Shown in pieces: positions 41,642-52,901 of a DNA stretch of 64,000 nucleotides (its first letter is position 1; every line of letters starts with the position of its first letter). Position numbers and translations under genes: made by a program. The notes under the pieces are model-generated. The model made no database searches, had not been told where the DNA came from, and was given only the letters and a program-made list of their open reading frames with translations. Source of the stretch: Platerodrilus igneus (Eukaryota > Arthropoda > Insecta > Coleoptera > Lycidae); assembly GCA_036346225.1 (NCBI GenBank), contig JARFIW010001089.1, positions 1,364,001 to 1,428,000 on the forward strand, given 5' to 3'.

Positions 41642-42699
41642 CTTCACTACCACTGAATGTCGGAGAAATAGGGTCTATAACTGTAAAACAATAGAAGGGG
41701 ACCGAACTGCATCTAACAAGAAAGAACAGCGCCTATGATCAAAGACAACAAACATAGAAACAAGAACAAAATTATTGAAAGCATATGTGTGGAGCACAGC
41801 ACAGTATGCCTATGAAATACGGGCAGTAGGAAAAGCAGACAGAAAAACGGTAGTAGCCTTTTGGAATGCTGTGCTTCAGATTTATGAGGATGATATCATG
41901 GACAGACAAAGTTAATAACAAATAGGTTATAGAAATAGTAGGGGAACAAGGAAATCTGTGGAAAAATAGGAGAAATAGAAGGGCAGAGTAAGTTCTAAGA
42001 CATTTTTGGGGAATAGTACGATATATATTACAAGCAGAGATAGAAAAAAGGAGGTAGATGTAGACATAGATCAGATAGTGATAGATGCAGACTGTGCAAA
42101 TTTCAGGAAAATGTGCAGATTAGTTCAGAATAGAAAACAATGAGGGTACGCGTCTAACCAGTTCCAGGACTGAAGACCTAATGATGATGATAAATAATTT
42201 AGACTTTGCTTTTCCAAATTTGTCCATTGCTATAAAAATTTTACTCACATTTCCTGTTTCCGTAGCTAGTAGTGGGCGTCCCTTTTCGAAATTGATGCTA
42301 TTCAAAACTTATTTGAGATCAACGATACCTCAAGAAAGATTTGTTGGTTTATCACTAATTTCAGTTGAAAGCGAAATATGTGACAATATCGATGCAAGCC
42401 AAATTTCTGAGGAATTTGTGTCAATAAAAGCAAGAAAAATAGCATTTTAATACTGGAAATAAATGTAGTTATCAGGAATAGTCATTTAGTGCAATAATTC
42501 TAAAATCTATTGAAATAAGTACGATATAAATAAATATTTATTTCATTTTGTTGTTTTTGATACTAATCATGTTGTATCTGTTTGTAAAATAAATCAATAA
42601 AAATTATAAAATCAATTTTTTCTAATGCTTATTTGAAGGGCGTCAATTACTGTTCTGGATCGGGGCGCCAGAATCCTAGAGCCGGCGCTGGTCATAACT

Positions 42700-43102
42700 C
42701 TTAAAAATATTGAGTGTTTTGTCAATTCTGTTTATCGGTATAGATATTATTATGTTATCATCGAATCCTTTATACAAAGTATTGTAAATTTAATTTAGGA
42801 ATAATTTCATCTAATATGTTTGAAAATAAGTCATTATTGAAACTAAGATAGCTAGTATTGAAAACCAAATCCATAAATCCTGCAATGAAGGATTTTGGAA
42901 TATTGCGATTATTGATAACTTTAGGCCATAATTTATTTATACCTTTTATAACTAAAATTTACGAAATGTTAATAAAAGCAAAAACGCATTAAACTTACTA
43001 CGTAATCATTTGCTAATTGTAAGTTGTTTATAAAGTCAGGAAACTCAAAGGAATCACTTATATTATAATTGTTTGCTTCGGTGGATTTCTGTAAAATATC
43101 AG

Positions 43103-43142
<40 letters not shown>

Positions 43143-44950
43143 TCACACATATATATATATATATATATACATATATAAGAAGCATTTCTAAAAAGTACTG
43201 ATTACTAACAAAAATTGTTGCTCACCTTATTTTAAATTTACAGAATTAAAGTTATTCTTTTGAGTATAGTTTACATGGTTATGATTATTTCCACGCTTGT
43301 AAGATTTGTTTTGGCTAGAAAAAATCATTTACATATAATTTATCAAAAGCATTATAATTGATTTCGAAATACAAAGCAAGTTCGGAGAACATCCCCTAAT
43401 GAACTGTTTGATAATTAACAATAATCAAATATATAGTTTGATTTTGTGATAAATTTGTTTGTTTACAGATAATCAAATTTGAACATGATTATAGAAATCT
43501 AGTATTACAAGTTATTTTACTCCATTCAGATATTATTGGCTACTTTTACTATATCATCAAGTTAAGAAACGTAATAAAATATTAATCAAAAGATCTAACG
43601 ACTAGAAGTTAGTATTTGTTAAGCAAAATTAATAATTCGATGTTCATAGCTACTCAAGAAATTTTACATTCTCAGTTTATAACAAAAAAAAAATAGCGGC
43701 TCTTTTACTCTATACATTCGAAATAGAACAGAACCAGATCAGTCTTTGGAGGACGGCCTTCAACACCTACCATTGTTCACAAAGGGTTGACCTTATAAGC
43801 AATGCCAATTTCCAACCAGGTGTTTATCCTTGTTACCCTATCTCGGGACAACGTCAAATTATTTTCCATTGAATCAAATAATAAAATTTCCTTAGTCTCG
43901 ATAATTTACTTAGCAAAAATTGTTTTTTTATTTGAATTTAATTCCAACGCAAAAAATTTAGTGAACGCAATACATGGTACTAGGTTAGTTAAACCCTAAA
44001 TTGTTGCACTAAAATACCAACAAAAAATGTGTCTGATAAATATTTAACTTATACTGACTGTTATTACCCGAGGACCTATCTACTGGCGGTCACTCAAGAA
44101 AAGGATTTAGCCTTTCGGTATGTCCACGCAAACCTTCGGTCCCAAACCATCTTACCTCTTTAGCAAATCACGTGGATGTGACCCGATTATACGATTCGCA
44201 TAAGAGCGACCATTCAAAAAAGGCATTCGGGCCACAGGTGCCACTAATACGACTCTAAACGAGCTATGTTATCACTAGCAAGTTGCATAAACACAAGAAA
44301 TTTTATTGGAAAAGCATGTAAAATTATCGCGTTAAACTTGATATTTGTAAAGCGTACTTTTATTGAAAGTACAAGGACCTAAATTCTACAATTTTTGATG
44401 ATAAAACCTACGATTCGGAATCAAATACAGGATTATACTAAATTATGCTAAATTACGTTTCCTAAAAATTATTTACGTTACAATCGAGTTGTTAACAGTT
44501 AGTTTCTGAGTATATTTTAATACGAAGGTTTATGTGTATTAATTTCCAGCGCAGACAAATCTTTATTTTAATTGATGGAACAAAATCATTATTTGAATGT
44601 TGATTTCATTTAATATAAAAGTCCATCGTATTGATTATAATTTAGTCATAACGTATTGGAATATTGAATGTCCTGGTAAATTTAATTCCACACATGGCGA
44701 TGGTGCCGACGTGACCATATATTTTGTGAAGAGCGTTTGATGTGCAGTTATTCTTGGTCCCTGACCAACTGTCAACTTCAAGTTCAAGGTAGTGCTGCTT
44801 TTGTCCATGTTGATTGCAAGGTATTTCAAAAATATGGATTTATTATGGTAAGTTTATTACCTTTTCAAATTAGCGGTTCTAAGAACATTGTTGTTTGATA
44901 CACAAGTATTAAATGATTGCAGAATATTTTTTGCCTTTACAATTTTTGGC
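42700..44950. other. unassigned AT-rich sequence
   Basis: Over 2 kb without a convincing gene. It contains a TA microsatellite (43105-43170) and a moderately GC-rich block at 44060-44280 with GAGGACCTATCTACTGGCGG that I cannot assign. Confidence 0.3.
43105..43170. repeat. TA/CA microsatellite
   Basis: Two runs of (TA)n are separated by TACACACTCACACATA. Confidence 0.9.
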
Positions 44951-44984
44951 ATGTTAAGAAAATGTTTTACAAAAGAACGAAAGA

Positions 44985-46065
44985 GTACTCATGGTTAGAT
45001 TAGAATCTAAATCAGTAAACACAGTAATAATACAAGTATACATGCCCACATCTACCTACAGTGACGAAGAGGTAAAAGCTGTCTACAAAGATATCGAAAA
45101 CATACTAAGATACGTAAAAGGACTTGAAAATTTAATAACTACGGGGATTTTAATGCAATGGTAGGTGAGGGTAGGGAAAGAGCGGTAGTAGGTTTATTTG
45201 GTTTAGGCACAAGAAACGACAGAGAAAATAAGTTGGTAGAATTTTGCAACAAGAACAATTTAATCATCGCAAACACATTATTTCAACATCATGCTAGAAG
45301 ACGATGTACGTGGAGGATGACATGAGATATAGGAAGATATCAAATAGATTACATTCTTGTTAGACAATGGTTTAGGAATCAAGTAAAAGACTGTAGAAGC
45401 CACCCAGAAGCAGATATAGACACTGACCACAACATCGTAATTATGAAGGCCGCACTTAAATTTAAAAATTTGAAGAAAAGAAACGGAAAAAGTCACTTTG
45501 ACTTTGAGAAACTAAAAGATAAAGATATTCAGGATTCGAAAAAAGCCAATGAATTGTTGAAAGATACCGGAAAAATATCTGATACTAAGGAAGTAGAAAC
45601 AGAATGGAATAACATTAAATCCAGCCTAGACATGGCAGCCAGACATATTCTCGGGTATACACAAAAAGAAAATAAGAAACTATGGATAACAAAGGATATC
45701 CTGAATTTAATAGAAAAAAGATGAAAATACAAAAATAAATTAGACGAAACAAGAAAACAGAGATACAAAGCCATAAAATGGGAAATTATTCACAAATGCA
45801 GGAAAGCTAAAGAATAATGGATTGATGAAAAGTGCAAAGGGTACAAACTATGATGCAAATAGGAAAGACAGATGAAGCATACAAACTAATTAGAATCAAT
45901 TTTAGGGATATAAAACTGTATAGCAAAAAGATAAAGGACGAGGGGGGGGGACGTCATTATAGAAAATGTAGAAAAAGTGGATAAATGGCAAGAATATATA
46001 GGAAATTTATATGCAGGAGAGGAATTAATAGCTTTACAACAAGAATCAGACATTGAAAAGGATGA
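44985..46065 (+). pseudogene. RTE LINE endonuclease, C-terminal part, and linker
   Basis: Readable blocks are TVIIQVYMPTSTYSDEEV, TTGDFNAMVGEGRE (catalytic GDFN), QIDYILVRQWFRNQVKDC and DIDTDHNIVI (the S/D-D-H motif). They are followed by the Lys-rich linker to RT (KNLKKRNGK to LNLIEKR, stop at 45722-45724). A frame change near 45130 and a TGA after CTWRMT break the endonuclease. The linker continues with stops to the SINE target duplication at 46066-46084. Confidence 0.8.
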
Positions 46066-46084
46066 CTTGGGATGTCCTATACTT

Positions 46085-47534
46085 TACCTGTGATTTTCCA
46101 ATGCTCCACCCGAAGGTACTACATTGGCCAGGAAGCGCGTTTTTTATACCCGGAAAATTTGGAATTTTGCCGAACCCTTGCTGTTCCAAGCAAGGTAGGG
46201 ATCATTAACGCGCGTAACAACACTCACACACGGGATCTCCATTTTACCTCTCATCCGAACAAGGATGTATTTGCTACGTATGACCGGGCTCAATCGGTGA
46301 GTGGGCGGGGTCTTATACCTATAGCTAAATTAAAAGGACACCTGCAATAAACCCAACCCAAAAAAGTCAATGTTCCCAATTTATAAATACATTATTAGAA
46401 ACCCTTAAATATTCCCAAAAAAATTACCCATAAAAATGGCGAGTTGTAGTTTTTAGGCAACTACCCCCTGACAGTAACTAGAAAAAAAGAGAAACAAACG
46501 CAATCCTAAAAACCACAGCTCTAGATCATCGTAAATATAAACTTAAACTAAATTTACAAACATAATGGCAACATTTTCAAATGTGCCCGTAAGTCTTTAA
46601 ACCGTTTTTACATTGATAAGTAGTATATTTTTAGTTATTTAAAACAAATAGTAAAGCATTAATATAAGAGCAGTAAATACCAAAATAGTTCAATAAATTT
46701 CGTACATAAGAATTAAATTTGGAAATGCCATATTTGAATGGTAAAACCCCAGGCGTTCTGGTTCCGAAGTCAGAAGCGCAAACAAAGAAAACAAAAAAAG
46801 AACTCACCCTCGAGTTACTGGCATCGGGGAGGAACCAGTCGCTGGTCTACGTCAGCGAACAGACAGGCTTACGTCCAGGCAGAGCGAATTTGACCTCGCA
46901 TTCCTAGAAGAAGCGACAGCTCAAGGGATTAACGTGTCCCCCGCAGGAAGCACGCTAAATAATGCGTGCCGGAAATTCGCATAAAGAAAACGAAGGAATC
47001 AAAACAGAACGTGTTTTCGGGTTGCTAATCGAACAGCAAATGCATATTACATGTGTTAAAGCACCAAAGCAAGGAAATAAAACAGAAAAATCCTAATTTT
47101 ATTGAAATAATTTCACCGAAATCTTTAAAAAGGGAAAACACACCAGCATTTAATTATTGAAATACTTGGAAAGTTGCCTATCTAATTAGGGTGTAAATTC
47201 CACGGTACGAAATTCTTAGAAAGGATATTTATTTTTCTAATGAGCAGAAAGATTTATGAACTAACAGAGATAGAATGTTTATTATTAATTACAATACAAA
47301 TTTTAATACACGAAAAGGTTATGTTAATTTACGGAAATTAATTTTTGTGTTTAACGCCAAAGGAATTTAAGGTAAAAATTACTGTATATAAACTAATCAA
47401 TTATTTACGAAAATGAACGTAGCATATTTTTGTGAAAAATACTCGCCTAACATTTTTCAAGCGGACCGTGTCGGGATTCGAACCCGGGACCTTGGACGTA
47501 GTAGTCACACACATACCACTATTCCACGGAGCCG
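46085..47534 (-). mobile_element. tRNA-derived SINE, copy 4, split by a later insertion
   Basis: The SINE body (46085-46272) and its tRNA head (47424-47534, B box GGTTCGAATCCC complement) are in the same minus orientation and complementary in content. Together they make one full SINE. The pair is flanked by a 19-bp duplication, CTTGGGATGTCCTATACTT at 46066-46084 and CTTGGGATATCTTATACTT at 47535-47553, with two mismatches. The RTE reading frame continues on either side. Confidence 0.88.
46273..47423. mobile_element. 1.15-kb insertion with GCTACGTA / ACGTAGC ends
   Basis: The insertion separates the two halves of SINE copy 4. It starts GCTACGTATGACCGGGCT and ends ACGTAGC, a 7-bp inverted match, with TATTT on both sides (SINE sequence). 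Inside is a 62-codon frame (46722-46907) with no known motif, plus AT-rich sequence. A relative of its first 100 bases lies at 28049. It could be a non-autonomous DNA element or a decayed solo LTR; I cannot decide. Confidence 0.55.
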
Positions 47535-47554
47535 CTTGGGATATCTTATACTTA

Positions 47555-48905
47555 GAGATGAATTTGAATTAGCATCAAAAGGTCTGAAAGATGGTAAGGT
47601 GCCCGGTACAGATAAGGTGCAAGCAGACAATCTAAATGCCGCTGGACAAGCAGTAACGGAACGTCTCTTCCAACTTGTAAGCTATATGTATGAGACAGGC
47701 AAGATATCCAAAGATTTCAAACGTAACATCATAGTAACTATACCAAAAATAAAAGACGCGGATAGATGCGAAAATTTTCGAACAATAAGTTTGACAGCAC
47801 ACGTGTCAAAAATATTAACTAGAATTGTATAAAGACGGATAGAGAAACGAGCTAAAGAAATACTAGAAGAAGATTAATTTGGGTTTAGGTGAAACAGGGG
47901 AACACGGGAGGCTATCTTAGCTCTGAGAGTGATAATGGAGAAAACAATAGAAAAAGAGGAATGCGTGTATATAGGGTTTGGAGATCTGAAAAAAGCATTC
48001 GACAATGTAAAATGGAAAAAAATATTCGAAATACTCAAAAAGATTGGAATAAGTTGCAGGGACAGACGAATAGTACATAGGTTATACAAACAGCAAACAG
48101 CAGTAATAGAATTAGAGTAGGAATGTAGAGAAGTAAACAATAGGAAAGAGGTGAGACAGGGATGCGCCCTATCCCCATTAATTTTTACTTGTGTATTGAA
48201 GAGGCAATGAATACTGTCAAATGCAGGAAGGCATTAGGAATTATTATGCAGGGACAAAAATTGATATGCTTAGATTTGCAGATGATATAGCGGCATTAGC
48301 ATCTAGCAAAGAAGAGTTAGAAGCTGATCTTAATGAAATGGAAACGGTTCTAACAAAGAGATACGGTATGAAAATTAACAAAACTAAAACTAACGTACTA
48401 GTATGCAAAGGAGAAGAAAATAAAACAAAAACAAAAATACAAATAGGTAACAAGAACTGACAAGAGGTTAAGGATTTTTGTTACCTAGAAAGCCAAATAA
48501 CGCTAGATGGGAAAAGCGCAAAAGATAAAAACAAAGATTAGCACAAGGTCGTGCTACATTTAACAAGAAAAAGCAATTACTGTGTTGAAAGACAACAAAC
48601 AAAGAATCAAGGAAAACGTTGCTAAAACATACGTGTGGAGCCCAGCACTGTACGACTGTGAAACCCGGACAGTAAGAGAAGCGGACAAGAAAAAGGTAGA
48701 AACCTTTGAAATGTGGTGCGACAGACGTATGATGTAGATATCATGGACAAACAAAGTTAATAACAAAGAGGTACTAAAAATGGTAGATGAGGAAAGGAAT
48801 ATGTGGAAAACGGTAAAAAATACGAGAGATAGGATGATAGGCCACATACTACGGCATGAGCGAATAGTACGGAATATATTAGAAGCAGACAGGAAAAAAG
48901 AGAAG
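47555..48905 (+). pseudogene. RTE LINE reverse transcriptase
   Basis: Frames recover LKDGKVPGTDKVQADNL, then CENFRTISLTAHVSKIL (RT block 2), FGDLKKAFDNVKWKKI, a VRQGCALSPLIF block near 48150, and the catalytic FADD in MLRFADDIAALASSKEEL at 48268-48320. A thumb part follows with MKINKTKTNVLVCKGE. A C-terminal cysteine/tryptophan region (YVWSPALYDCETRTVREAD near 48630) leads to the 3' UTR. At least four frame changes or stops separate the blocks. The FADD box itself is unaltered. Confidence 0.82.
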
Positions 48906-49229
48906 TAGATGTAGACCTAAGTTAGACTATTGCACACAGATAGTGAAAAATGTAGGCTGTAAGAATTTCAGGGAAATGTGTAGGCTAGCTCAGAATAGAA
49001 ATCAATGGAGGTACGCATCCAACCAGTCCCAATATGGATAAACTAATGACGAAAAAAAAACTGTACTTTAACATGATGATTATTGTAAGAAACTACAGGT
49101 ATTGGTTGTGCAACATTTTCGAATAATATTAATTGTGTGAAAGAATTTACTGAAAAACTATTAATTCGGCAAATGTCTTAGTGTTAGGGGTCTTGGCAGC
49201 CACAGGCTGCTTAACCGCCTGCACATACT

Positions 49230-49412
49230 TTACATGTGATTTTCCAATGCTCCACCCGAAGGTACTACATTGGCCAGGAAGCAAGTTTTTTTACCTGGAA
49301 AATTTGGAATTTTGCCTAATCCTTGCTGTTCCAAGCAAGGTAGGGATCTTTAACGTGCGTGACAACACACACACACACAAGACCTCCATTTTATCTCTCA
49401 TCCGTATCCCCC
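49230..49412 (-). mobile_element. tRNA-derived SINE, copy 5 (5'-truncated)
   Basis: Only the body and tail of the SINE are present and the tRNA head is missing. CCTGCACATACT flanks it at 49218-49229 and 49413-49424, so the truncation arose at insertion, as in target-primed reverse transcription. Confidence 0.85.
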
Positions 49413-49424
49413 CCTGCACATACT

Positions 49425-51115
49425 GATACTCGGTGAAATAGAGCATATAATTAGAAAACAATAGAAAGGGAACCGAGCTGTATATAGGCTGTGTGGGAAT
49501 TTCAGGGAACTGTGTAAGCTAGCTCAAAATATAAATAAGTGGAGGTACGTGTCCAACCAGGTTTGAGACGAAAAACCTAATGACGAAGAAATAAGCGCAG
49601 ATAAATCTGATGATTATTATAAACAACTACTGGTGTTGGTTGTGAAATATCTGCAACTAATGCTGATTGTGCGAAAAGATATCTTGGAAAAAATATTAAA
49701 TCGGCAATAGTTCAAGTCCTGGGGAAACTTGACAGCCACAGGCTGCTTACCCGCCTTCACAACCACTGAATGCCGGAGAAATAGGATATATAATTGTAAA
49801 ACAATAGAAAGAGACCGAACTGCACGTAACAAGAAAGAACAGCGCATATGATCAAAGACAACAAACATAGAAACAAGAAGAAAATTGTTGAAAGCATATG
49901 TGGAGCAGAACACAGTATACCTCTGAAATACGGACAGAAGGAAAAGCAGACAGAAAAACGGTAGCAGATTTTTGAAATGTTGTGCTTCAGATGTATGAGA
50001 ATGATAGTATGGACAGGCAAAATTAATAACAAATAGGTTATATAAATAGTAGGGAAACAAGGAAATCTGTGGCAAAAGAATAGAAGAAATAGACGGGCAG
50101 AATACGTTTTAAGGTATTTTTGGGGAATAGTATGGGATATATTACAAGCAGAGATAGGAACAAGGAGGTAGTGTTACGTGCAATTTGCACTTAAACAGTG
50201 TTTTTAGGTTAAGTTTTTATATACGGGAGTTTCGCGCCATAATTTCAAATACGCGGGACGCGGGAATTTTTAAATGGACTAGGCGGCACTTCCGTACATC
50301 AGAGTAGTGCATTCGCGCAGTGTGCTTATCCCTAGAGGGGTAGAGCAATACTAGACAAAGAGTGGGGAGAAGTGTTTCCGTGACGCTCTAAATCGCGGCT
50401 GTTTGCCCCGAATTTTCAAGGTGTGAAGTGGTCACCTCGGAGGTATCGTATCGTAGCTTACCTATGTAGTTTTCTTGCTTACTTATCTTTTGTTTGTTGT
50501 ACCTTCTACCTTTTTGTCCGTCATTCCCTGCGTAGGTAAATTTACAGCAACCTTCGGCAATGGACCCTAGACGACCCTGAGGTACATGCTCCGCTGGCAG
50601 ACCCGGAAGGATGATAGGCGTACCTGGAGAATGTCGGATTTCCGGGGTGAGTAATACCGTGTTTAAATTGTTCACGAATGTGAACTTTTGTTAATTGTTT
50701 ATTTAATTTTTATATTTCTGATAATTGCGTAATATACCTTTTTATCGGTAACGTCATGGTGGATGTGCGCGCCAAAATCTGTAAAAGGTTTGCGCTTTCC
50801 TCCGCTAGAGGCGTCACTCGCTTTATTCATTGCGTTGCGCGATGTATTTTGTAAACTTTGGTAACTGTATTACCGACTTTTAAGATCTATCACCATATAA
50901 ATGTATCACCATCTAATGCGTAATACTTTGTGAACTGTTTTACCGACCATATAAACTATCACCAGAGTAGTGTAATAACAGTAGATGTAGACCTAGATCA
51001 GATAGTGATAGATGCAGACTGTGTAAATATCAGGGAAATGTGTAGGTTAGTTCAGAATAGGAAACAATGAGGGTACGCGTCTAACCAGTTTCAGGACTGA
51101 AAACCTAATGGTGAT
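49425..51115 (+). mobile_element. RTE LINE 3'-end copies, interrupted by a solo LTR
   Basis: A LINE tail (49430-49610) is followed by a spacer shared with 41180-41340 and then a second RT-tail plus 3' UTR (49770-50171, resuming 50985-51115). It ends GAAAACCTAATGGTGATGAGG. The order of blocks matches 40980-42194. The solo LTR 50172-50980 interrupts the last part with a GTAG duplication. Confidence 0.7.
50172..50980 (+). repeat. solo LTR, family SL, copy 3 (809 bp)
   Basis: It begins TGTTACGTGC and ends GTAATAACA, flanked by GTAG (50168-50171 and 50981-50984). Joining the flanks restores the LINE 3' UTR word GGAGGTAGATGTAGACC seen uninterrupted near 42050. It is longer than the other two family members. 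Confidence 0.88.
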
Positions 51116-51566
51116 GAGGAAAATGTTTGTGTAATAATTTGGTAAAATTTCAATAAGTAATTTATTCTGAATTTCTTAACTTAGAGATCTATTATTAAGT
51201 AAATTTTTACAGTGCCACATTTGTTCAAAACATCATGCTATCTGGACATTTATTGTGCTGAAATTTTTATTAAAAAGAAATAAATTTAAAGTGTGCACTG
51301 AGCTTCAGATCTGACGTGAAGTAAAATTAATATGTAAAACACTTCTATATTTAAAACAATTCAATTATTAAAATAATCCTTTCTTGATATAATTTAAGTT
51401 TGAAGCCATTTAAAGAAACTTATACATATGAAATAATGTTTAGTCATGAAATATTACCTGTTTCTTATTAATATCATTTTCTTTGAAGCGAACACACAAA
51501 CAAAATGTTTATACAATTTAATTTTTCATTACATTGTTAAAGTGAAATGTTGTTTTATTTACATAA

Positions 51567-51571
<5 letters not shown>

Positions 51572-51606
<35 letters not shown>
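51572..51606. repeat. TA microsatellite, left of MITE
   Basis: Pure (TA)n run abutting the foldback element. Confidence 0.9.
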
Positions 51607-51612
<6 letters not shown>

Positions 51613-51857
51613 GTAAGATGTATCTGTAAACAACTCTTATGAAAATAATAAAAGCCATTGACAAATACAAATCGGGAACTATTCCACTCTGACGAGGCTA
51701 ACAAGCCGAAACCATGGTCAGTGGATGTTTCCTCCCCTATGAAGTAATAAAGCTAATGTTTTGTTAATGGCTATATAACTACCAGCCCGATTTGTATTTG
51801 TCAATGGTTTTTATTATTTTCATAAGAGTTGTTTACAGATACATCTTACTTCATATA
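51605..51857. mobile_element. foldback MITE with 72-bp arms
   Basis: Left arm 51605-51676 and right arm 51786-51857 are inverted copies matching at 71 of 72 positions by my comparison, around a 109-bp loop. The arms begin TATATGAAGTAAGATG, so the element is set into TA-rich sequence, consistent with a TA-targeting superfamily. No coding capacity. Confidence 0.85.
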
Positions 51858-51895
51858 CAATTTTCTTATTGCGGACTGCAAATAACTTGTCTTTG

Positions 51896-51896
<1 letters not shown>

Positions 51897-51940
<44 letters not shown>
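51897..51940. repeat. TA microsatellite, right of MITE
   Basis: Second (TA)n run about 40 bp beyond the MITE. It may be the other half of a target microsatellite or an independent expansion. Confidence 0.85.
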
Positions 51941-51942
<2 letters not shown>

Positions 51943-52839
51943 GGTGAGGTATCTCAGGTTTTATGTAAGCAAGTTTATAGTTAGTGCTAAAAGGTGAAAC
52001 ACTGTTTGTTTTGTGTTGTCGTAGGGAAATTCAAATTTTGATATTTAATTATTGTGATTTATAGAGCACAAACGGTGGTCTAGACATTTAACTTAATTAT
52101 GTGTATTTTTATTTCACACTTAATTCGATAGGGTTTTTATATACTCAAGCTGTAGGCCCATCCATGAGACATTCTGATCGTTTGTTTTCAGTAGTACTTT
52201 GGGTTTCTATGTTTCCCTTTTGTTTCTATTATAGCTTGCGTATCCCTAAATGCAATGGCGCCTTTTCCTCTTAATAAGATTTGACAAAATAAACCCGTGC
52301 CCATTCTCATGCCTACCGCCTGGAGTAATTTCCAAGTTAGTCGCACATTGGACTCTGGGATGTCATTTTTGCAGTATCCCAGGTTCACCGCAGTTCTTTG
52401 ATATAATCTAAACTCTGTTCTATAGAAATATAGAAATAGGTTATTCAAAATTCTAGTACAACTTAATTTAACTACACTTCATTTTCGAGTAACTCTTCTA
52501 CCAAAGCTTCGCCAGCAACATTATGGAAAACAATCTCTGTAACACTGATGGATAACAGAAGACTATTTTAGCATTCCCCTAAACTTTTTAAAGTAAGTCC
52601 TCTAACCTTTTAACAGAAAGTGATATTACTGAATACAAACATAATTTATTTCCCGTTAAAATTTCTAGAGGCATAAATTTTAACGAAATAGTTACAGAAC
52701 AAACTCCTAAAAACGATTACTATTATCTTATCAATAAATTCGTAATTTTTTACTTAGGCAAAACAACTATAATGAATCATGATTAGTTACAAAAGATAAA
52801 TAGGCTTAAAACTGATAACAATCATTAGCGGAATACATC
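51941..52839. other. upstream region of the tetraspanin gene
   Basis: An 86-codon open frame on the minus strand (52448-52188) has no motif I recognise (contains NLGYCKNDIPESNVRLTW). The rest is AT-rich and presumably holds 5' regulatory sequence of the tetraspanin gene. Confidence 0.3.
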
Positions 52840-52848
52840 TATAAAAGG
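52840..52848 (+). promoter_or_regulatory. possible TATA box of the tetraspanin gene
   Basis: TATAAAAGG lies 54 bases upstream of the start codon, a plausible distance for a short 5' leader. No further core-promoter motif was confirmed. Confidence 0.45.
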
Positions 52849-52901
52849 TTTTCCGTGTAATTATTGTTCCATTTTAAAAAATACTTTCTTAATATTGACA
52901 A

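Larger units (their letters stand above)
40328..42194 (+). mobile_element. RTE-type LINE copy 1, internally deleted
   Basis: This copy keeps a 5' leader (40328-40626), the first part of the endonuclease, and then jumps to 3'-end sequence. A RT-tail block (WSTAQYAYEIRAVGKAD near 41790) and 3' UTR follow, ending in AAGACCTAATGATGATGATAA at 42194. The 9-bp target duplication TAATTTAGA surrounds it. A SINE sits at 41340-41641. Confidence 0.75.
38254..42690 (+). pseudogene. hAT transposase relic 2, split by an RTE LINE
   Basis: The 5' part starts near ATG 38254 with a Lys-rich MSPKKKKK. It shows HTEQLSGVIRFVHKDKD, a DUF4371-type block, near 39350, followed by decayed core sequence to 40318. The 3' part at 42204-42450 is a clear hATC dimerisation domain: FPNLSIAIKILLTFPVSVA, RPFSKLMLFKTYLRSTIPQ and VESEICDNI. 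Between them lies the LINE 40328-42194, flanked by TAATTTAGA on both sides (40319-40327, 42195-42203). The likely right end reads GCGCCAGAATCCTAGAGCCG...GCGCTG near 42665-42690; no matching left terminus was found. Many stops lie in the 5' part. Confidence 0.7.
44960..49065 (+). mobile_element. RTE-type LINE copy 2, nested
   Basis: Endonuclease, RT and 3' UTR pieces lie in order on the plus strand, interrupted by the SINE at 46085-47534. The 3' end reads AACTAATGACGAAAA near 49060, as in the other copies. The 5' end is truncated within the endonuclease. Stops and frameshifts make it dead. Confidence 0.82.

Noticed and set aside
43105..43170. TA repeats as a replication origin or scaffold element
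   Set aside because: Several (TA)n runs occur in the window with no associated structure. They are ordinary microsatellites.
44635..44829. A 64-codon minus-strand ORF
   Set aside because: No recognisable motif and no supporting context. It cannot be told apart from chance in AT-rich DNA.
50388..50675. A 95-codon minus-strand ORF
   Set aside because: It lies wholly within the solo LTR 50172-50980 and shows no protein motif.
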